Source of the DNA: Limnohabitans sp.
Lineage (GTDB): Bacteria > Pseudomonadota > Gammaproteobacteria > Burkholderiales > Burkholderiaceae_C
DNA length: 7,755 nt
Direction of reading: 5' to 3'
NCBI GenBank assembly: GCA_023260735.1
Contig: JALQUL010000353.1
Location: 1-7,755 of the forward strand
Shown: piece after piece, positions 5,184 through 7,755 of the stretch
How positions within the stretch are numbered: position 1 is the first letter of the stretch
How the letters are laid out: every line of letters starts with the position of its first letter
Notes under the pieces: generated by a model
What the model was told of the DNA's origin: nothing
What the model saw: only the letters and a program-made list of their open reading frames with translations
The model's database searches: none
Position numbers and translations under genes: made by a program

Positions 5184-7361
5184 ATGAGCAATAGCACCCA
5201 ATTTATTAGTCTGCATAGCGCAAGCAGCAGCATTGTGCTAGAACTCCCACCCAATGAAGCCCCCATTTGGAGATACTGGGGACTACGTTTACCCCCTCAC
5301 ACCTCACCTGAAGCGGCCCTTAGAGACTCTAGGCCATTGCCCACTTTTATGCTGGATTTTGACCAACCTTTAACTGTTGCCCCTAGTTTTGGTGTAGGTT
5401 GGATGGGACAATCTGCCTTATTAGCGCATCGCCAAGGTCAAGACTTTGCTCAGTCCTTTCAATCATGCACACAGCATTGGATTCGCCCTCATGAGGCTGT
5501 ATGTTTACAGTTGCTTGATGAAATAGCCGAAATACAACTCAATATCACTTTAGACCTCAACCCCATCACCAATGTTTTAAGTATTTCTAGCCAAGTTATT
5601 AACTTAGCAAGCACTTTACTTGAAATTCAATGGCTAGCCTCAGGTACACTGCCTCTGCCAGCGCATAGTCAAGTCATAAGATATTATGCGGGTCAACACA
5701 ATAACGAATTCATAGAAAAAAATGATGTGCTCTCTAGAAGCATTTGGAAACGTGAAAGTCGCAGAGGTCGAACCTCTCATGATTGCTCGCCTAGTGCCGT
5801 CGTATTAACTGAAGGAGCTACAGAGTTTTCTGGCTTAGTGTTTGGTGCCCATTTAGCTTGGTCAGGTAATCATCAACAATGTATTGAATGGCTACATGAC
5901 GGGCAATATCAATGGCAAATGGGCGAATGGTTAGCCCCTGGCGAAGGTATTTTAGAGGCAGGTGCTACCTGGCAAAGCCCCACCTTGTTGGCAAGCTGCT
6001 CGGCTTTAGGTTGCAATGGTTTAGCGACAAATTTTCATTCGGAATTGCGCACTCAACTGCCATGGTATAAAGGCAAAATGAAACCTCGCCCAGTGCATCT
6101 TAATACTTGGGAAGGTTTTTATTTTGATGTTTACCCAGAGCCTGTAAAAGAGCTTGCAACAGCTGCTGCAGCGTTAGGAGTCGAACGCTTTGTACTAGAT
6201 GATGGTTGGTTTCATGGCCGGCATCACGACCGAGCGGCTTTAGGTGATTGGTGGCCAGACGAGACAAAATTCCCAAATGGCCTGACTGATTTAATTAATC
6301 ATGTGAATGAACTAGGGATGGAGTTTGGTATTTGGTTAGAGCCAGAAATGGTGAATCCTAATAGTGACTTGTTTAAACACCACCCCGACTGGGCTTTACA
6401 AATTGCCGGTCGCCCGCTTATCACTGCGCGTAATCAACTAGTTCTTGATATTTCTAGACCTGAGGTTAGCGATTATTTATTTGAAAAAATTTCCGAATTA
6501 TTAAATACTTACCCTATTGGCTACATAAAGTGGGATCACAACCGTGACCTCACAACTGCAGGTTTAAAAAACGGCAAAGCAGGTTATAGGGCTCAAGTAT
6601 TAGCGGCTTATGCTTTAATGCAAAAAATTGGCCAACAATTTCCCAATTTAGAAATTGAAAGTTGTTCGGGTGGTGGTGGACGTATTGATTTTGCGGTGTT
6701 GCAATATACTCATAGGGTATGGACTAGCGACTGTATTGATGCTCTTTCTAGGCTGCAAATTCAAAAAGGGTTTTTACAGTTTTTTCCTCCCGAAATTATG
6801 GGCTCACATATTGGTACTGCACCAGCACACACTACAGGTCGCTCACAAAACATGGGCTTTAGGGCCGCTGTAGCAATCACTGGACATTTAGGCGTAGAGT
6901 TAGATGTGAGGCAACTGAGTCCCTCTGACCAAGAGCAATTAAAAGCCTGGATTGAATTTTATAAACAATTGCGTGACAGACTGCATGGCGGTGAAATTTG
7001 GCGCGGTAGCGGTCAAGATGCATGGCTTTGGCAAATGCATGCGGCACCCACTCAGAATGCAGAAACACAGTTTGTCTTATGTGCTTACCGCACTCAAGCC
7101 ACTGACCACCGTTACACCCCTTCAATAAAGCTAAATATGTTGAACCCTGCTAAAAATTATGCAGTAAAACTATTAGGCCCTGTAGGGCTAGATGTAAGCT
7201 CGAGAATGCAAAGTAATGCACCATTTTTTGATCAATTAAAAAAATCATTTGCGACAATTAATGGCGCATGGTTAATTCATCACGGTTTGCCTATGCCTAG
7301 AGCATTGGCTGAATCTGCCTTTATTTTTGAAATCAATGAGCTCACTACGCTAAGCTCGTAA
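5184..7361 (+). CDS. Alpha-galactosidase, glycoside hydrolase family 36
   Basis: Retaining enzyme that removes terminal alpha-1,6-linked galactose from oligosaccharides such as melibiose or raffinose (RafA/AgaA type). At 725 residues it has the normal GH36 length. Seen: an N-terminal beta-sandwich region (about 1-310) with WRYWGLRLPP near the start; a TIM-barrel region with WEGFYFD, DDGWF (339-343), GIWLEPEMVNP and the nucleophile motif KWDHNR with D451; ESCSGGGGR (C494-R500); and WTSDCID with D516 as the expected acid/base. Then comes GTAPAHTTGR...GHLGVELDVRQLS, and a small C-terminal beta domain. These motifs fix the family; exact substrate preference cannot be read. There is no signal peptide, so it acts in the cytoplasm and needs a transporter not present here. 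No Shine-Dalgarno precedes the ATG, but the conserved N-terminus supports this start. galT follows after 24 bases, so the two are likely cotranscribed. Confidence 0.96.
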   Translation: MSNSTQFISLHSASSSIVLELPPNEAPIWRYWGLRLPPHTSPEAALRDSRPLPTFMLDFDQPLTVAPSFGVGWMGQSALLAHRQGQDFAQSFQSCTQHWIRPHEAVCLQLLDEIAEIQLNITLDLNPITNVLSISSQVINLASTLLEIQWLASGTLPLPAHSQVIRYYAGQHNNEFIEKNDVLSRSIWKRESRRGRTSHDCSPSAVVLTEGATEFSGLVFGAHLAWSGNHQQCIEWLHDGQYQWQMGEWLAPGEGILEAGATWQSPTLLASCSALGCNGLATNFHSELRTQLPWYKGKMKPRPVHLNTWEGFYFDVYPEPVKELATAAAALGVERFVLDDGWFHGRHHDRAALGDWWPDETKFPNGLTDLINHVNELGMEFGIWLEPEMVNPNSDLFKHHPDWALQIAGRPLITARNQLVLDISRPEVSDYLFEKISELLNTYPIGYIKWDHNRDLTTAGLKNGKAGYRAQVLAAYALMQKIGQQFPNLEIESCSGGGGRIDFAVLQYTHRVWTSDCIDALSRLQIQKGFLQFFPPEIMGSHIGTAPAHTTGRSQNMGFRAAVAITGHLGVELDVRQLSPSDQEQLKAWIEFYKQLRDRLHGGEIWRGSGQDAWLWQMHAAPTQNAETQFVLCAYRTQATDHRYTPSIKLNMLNPAKNYAVKLLGPVGLDVSSRMQSNAPFFDQLKKSFATINGAWLIHHGLPMPRALAESAFIFEINELTTLSS

Positions 7362-7385
7362 TTTCTTTTTTCACTATCTTGCTCC

Positions 7386-7755
7386 ATGACCGATTCTGTT
7401 TTAAGCTCTCATTTTGATCCTAGTGAACACTCACACCGAAGACGTAATCCGCTTAATGGGCAATGGGTTTTAGTCTCACCTCACCGTGCCAAGCGGCCTT
7501 GGCAAGGTCAACAAGAAAAATCCACTACAGAAACATTACCAGGCTACGATAAAAATTGTTATTTATGCGCTGGCAACACCAGAGTAAGCGGACAAACTAA
7601 CCCCTCCTACCGTGCAACTTATGTTTTTACCAACGACCATGCCGCACTTCTACCAGAAGTACCAAACGCTCCCACTACCAAGCACTCTTTATTTCAGAGC
7701 CAAGAAGCAAGAGGCACCAGCCGTGTGATTTGTTATTCTCCCGACCATAGCCTAA
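7386..7755 (+). CDS. galT: Galactose-1-phosphate uridylyltransferase, N-terminal 123 residues (runs off right edge)
   Basis: Leloir-pathway enzyme that exchanges UMP between UDP-glucose and galactose 1-phosphate. The visible part aligns closely by eye with Escherichia coli GalT: HRRRNPLNGQWVLVSPHRAKRPWQG at residues 17-41, the zinc-binding CYLCAGN with C58 and C61 (C52/C55 in E. coli numbering), YVFTNDHAAL, and ARGTSRVICYSPDHS with H121 in the place of the third zinc ligand. The active-site HPH motif lies beyond the window. The ATG at 7386 is the only possible start: the frame is closed by the stop codon of the preceding alpha-galactosidase gene and no alternative lies between. The 24-base gap is pyrimidine-rich and has no Shine-Dalgarno. 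It processes galactose released by the upstream enzyme, which supports one operon under the divergent LacI-family regulator. galK and galE may lie downstream but are not seen. Confidence 0.96.
   Translation, partial: MTDSVLSSHFDPSEHSHRRRNPLNGQWVLVSPHRAKRPWQGQQEKSTTETLPGYDKNCYLCAGNTRVSGQTNPSYRATYVFTNDHAALLPEVPNAPTTKHSLFQSQEARGTSRVICYSPDHSL

Noticed and set aside
6655..7125. Open frames at 6655-6873 (plus) and 6877-7125 (minus)
   Set aside because: Both lie inside the GH36 gene in other frames and have no recognisable features.

Overview
The window comes from a low-GC proteobacterium. The N-terminal part of a glycerol-3-phosphate dehydrogenase and the start of a proteobacterial-type GalT (close to the Escherichia coli protein by eye) support this. 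The GlpD wording (LVHGGVRYLAQGN..LVxEALHER) looks most like Betaproteobacteria, but that placement is from memory and tentative. The genes are moderately AT-rich and the spaces between them are strongly AT-rich.

Layout. Positions 1-383 (minus) hold the start of glpD, which runs off the left edge. Positions 514-3324 (minus) hold two near-identical 201-residue secreted proteins of unknown function (579-1184 and 2513-3118, about 91% identical). I compare them to the DUF4402/spore-coat-U-like beta-sandwich group with only modest confidence. Each has its own conserved promoter/leader module, a good AGGAG ribosome-binding site, and its own intrinsic terminator(s). About 1.3 kb of non-coding, repeat-bearing DNA separates them. 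It contains two strong terminators, a REP-like GC-rich hairpin, an inverted-repeat-bounded relic and a 12-bp T-rich tandem repeat.

Positions 3843-7755 are a galactoside-utilisation locus. A LacI/GalR-family regulator (3843-4913, minus) diverges from a cytoplasmic GH36 alpha-galactosidase (5184-7361, plus), which is followed 24 bp later by galT (7386 to the right edge). The enzyme releases galactose from alpha-galactosides. GalT is the uridylyl-transfer step of the Leloir pathway. The 270-bp divergent space has two operator-like palindromes, one just downstream of a good promoter for the regulator and one 64 bp before the alpha-galactosidase start. This suggests autoregulation plus repression of the enzyme genes, perhaps through looping.

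The most interesting parts are the duplicated secreted-protein genes with their conserved but unrecognised promoter/leader architecture, and the noncoding DNA between them. The sugar locus is well explained by known families.
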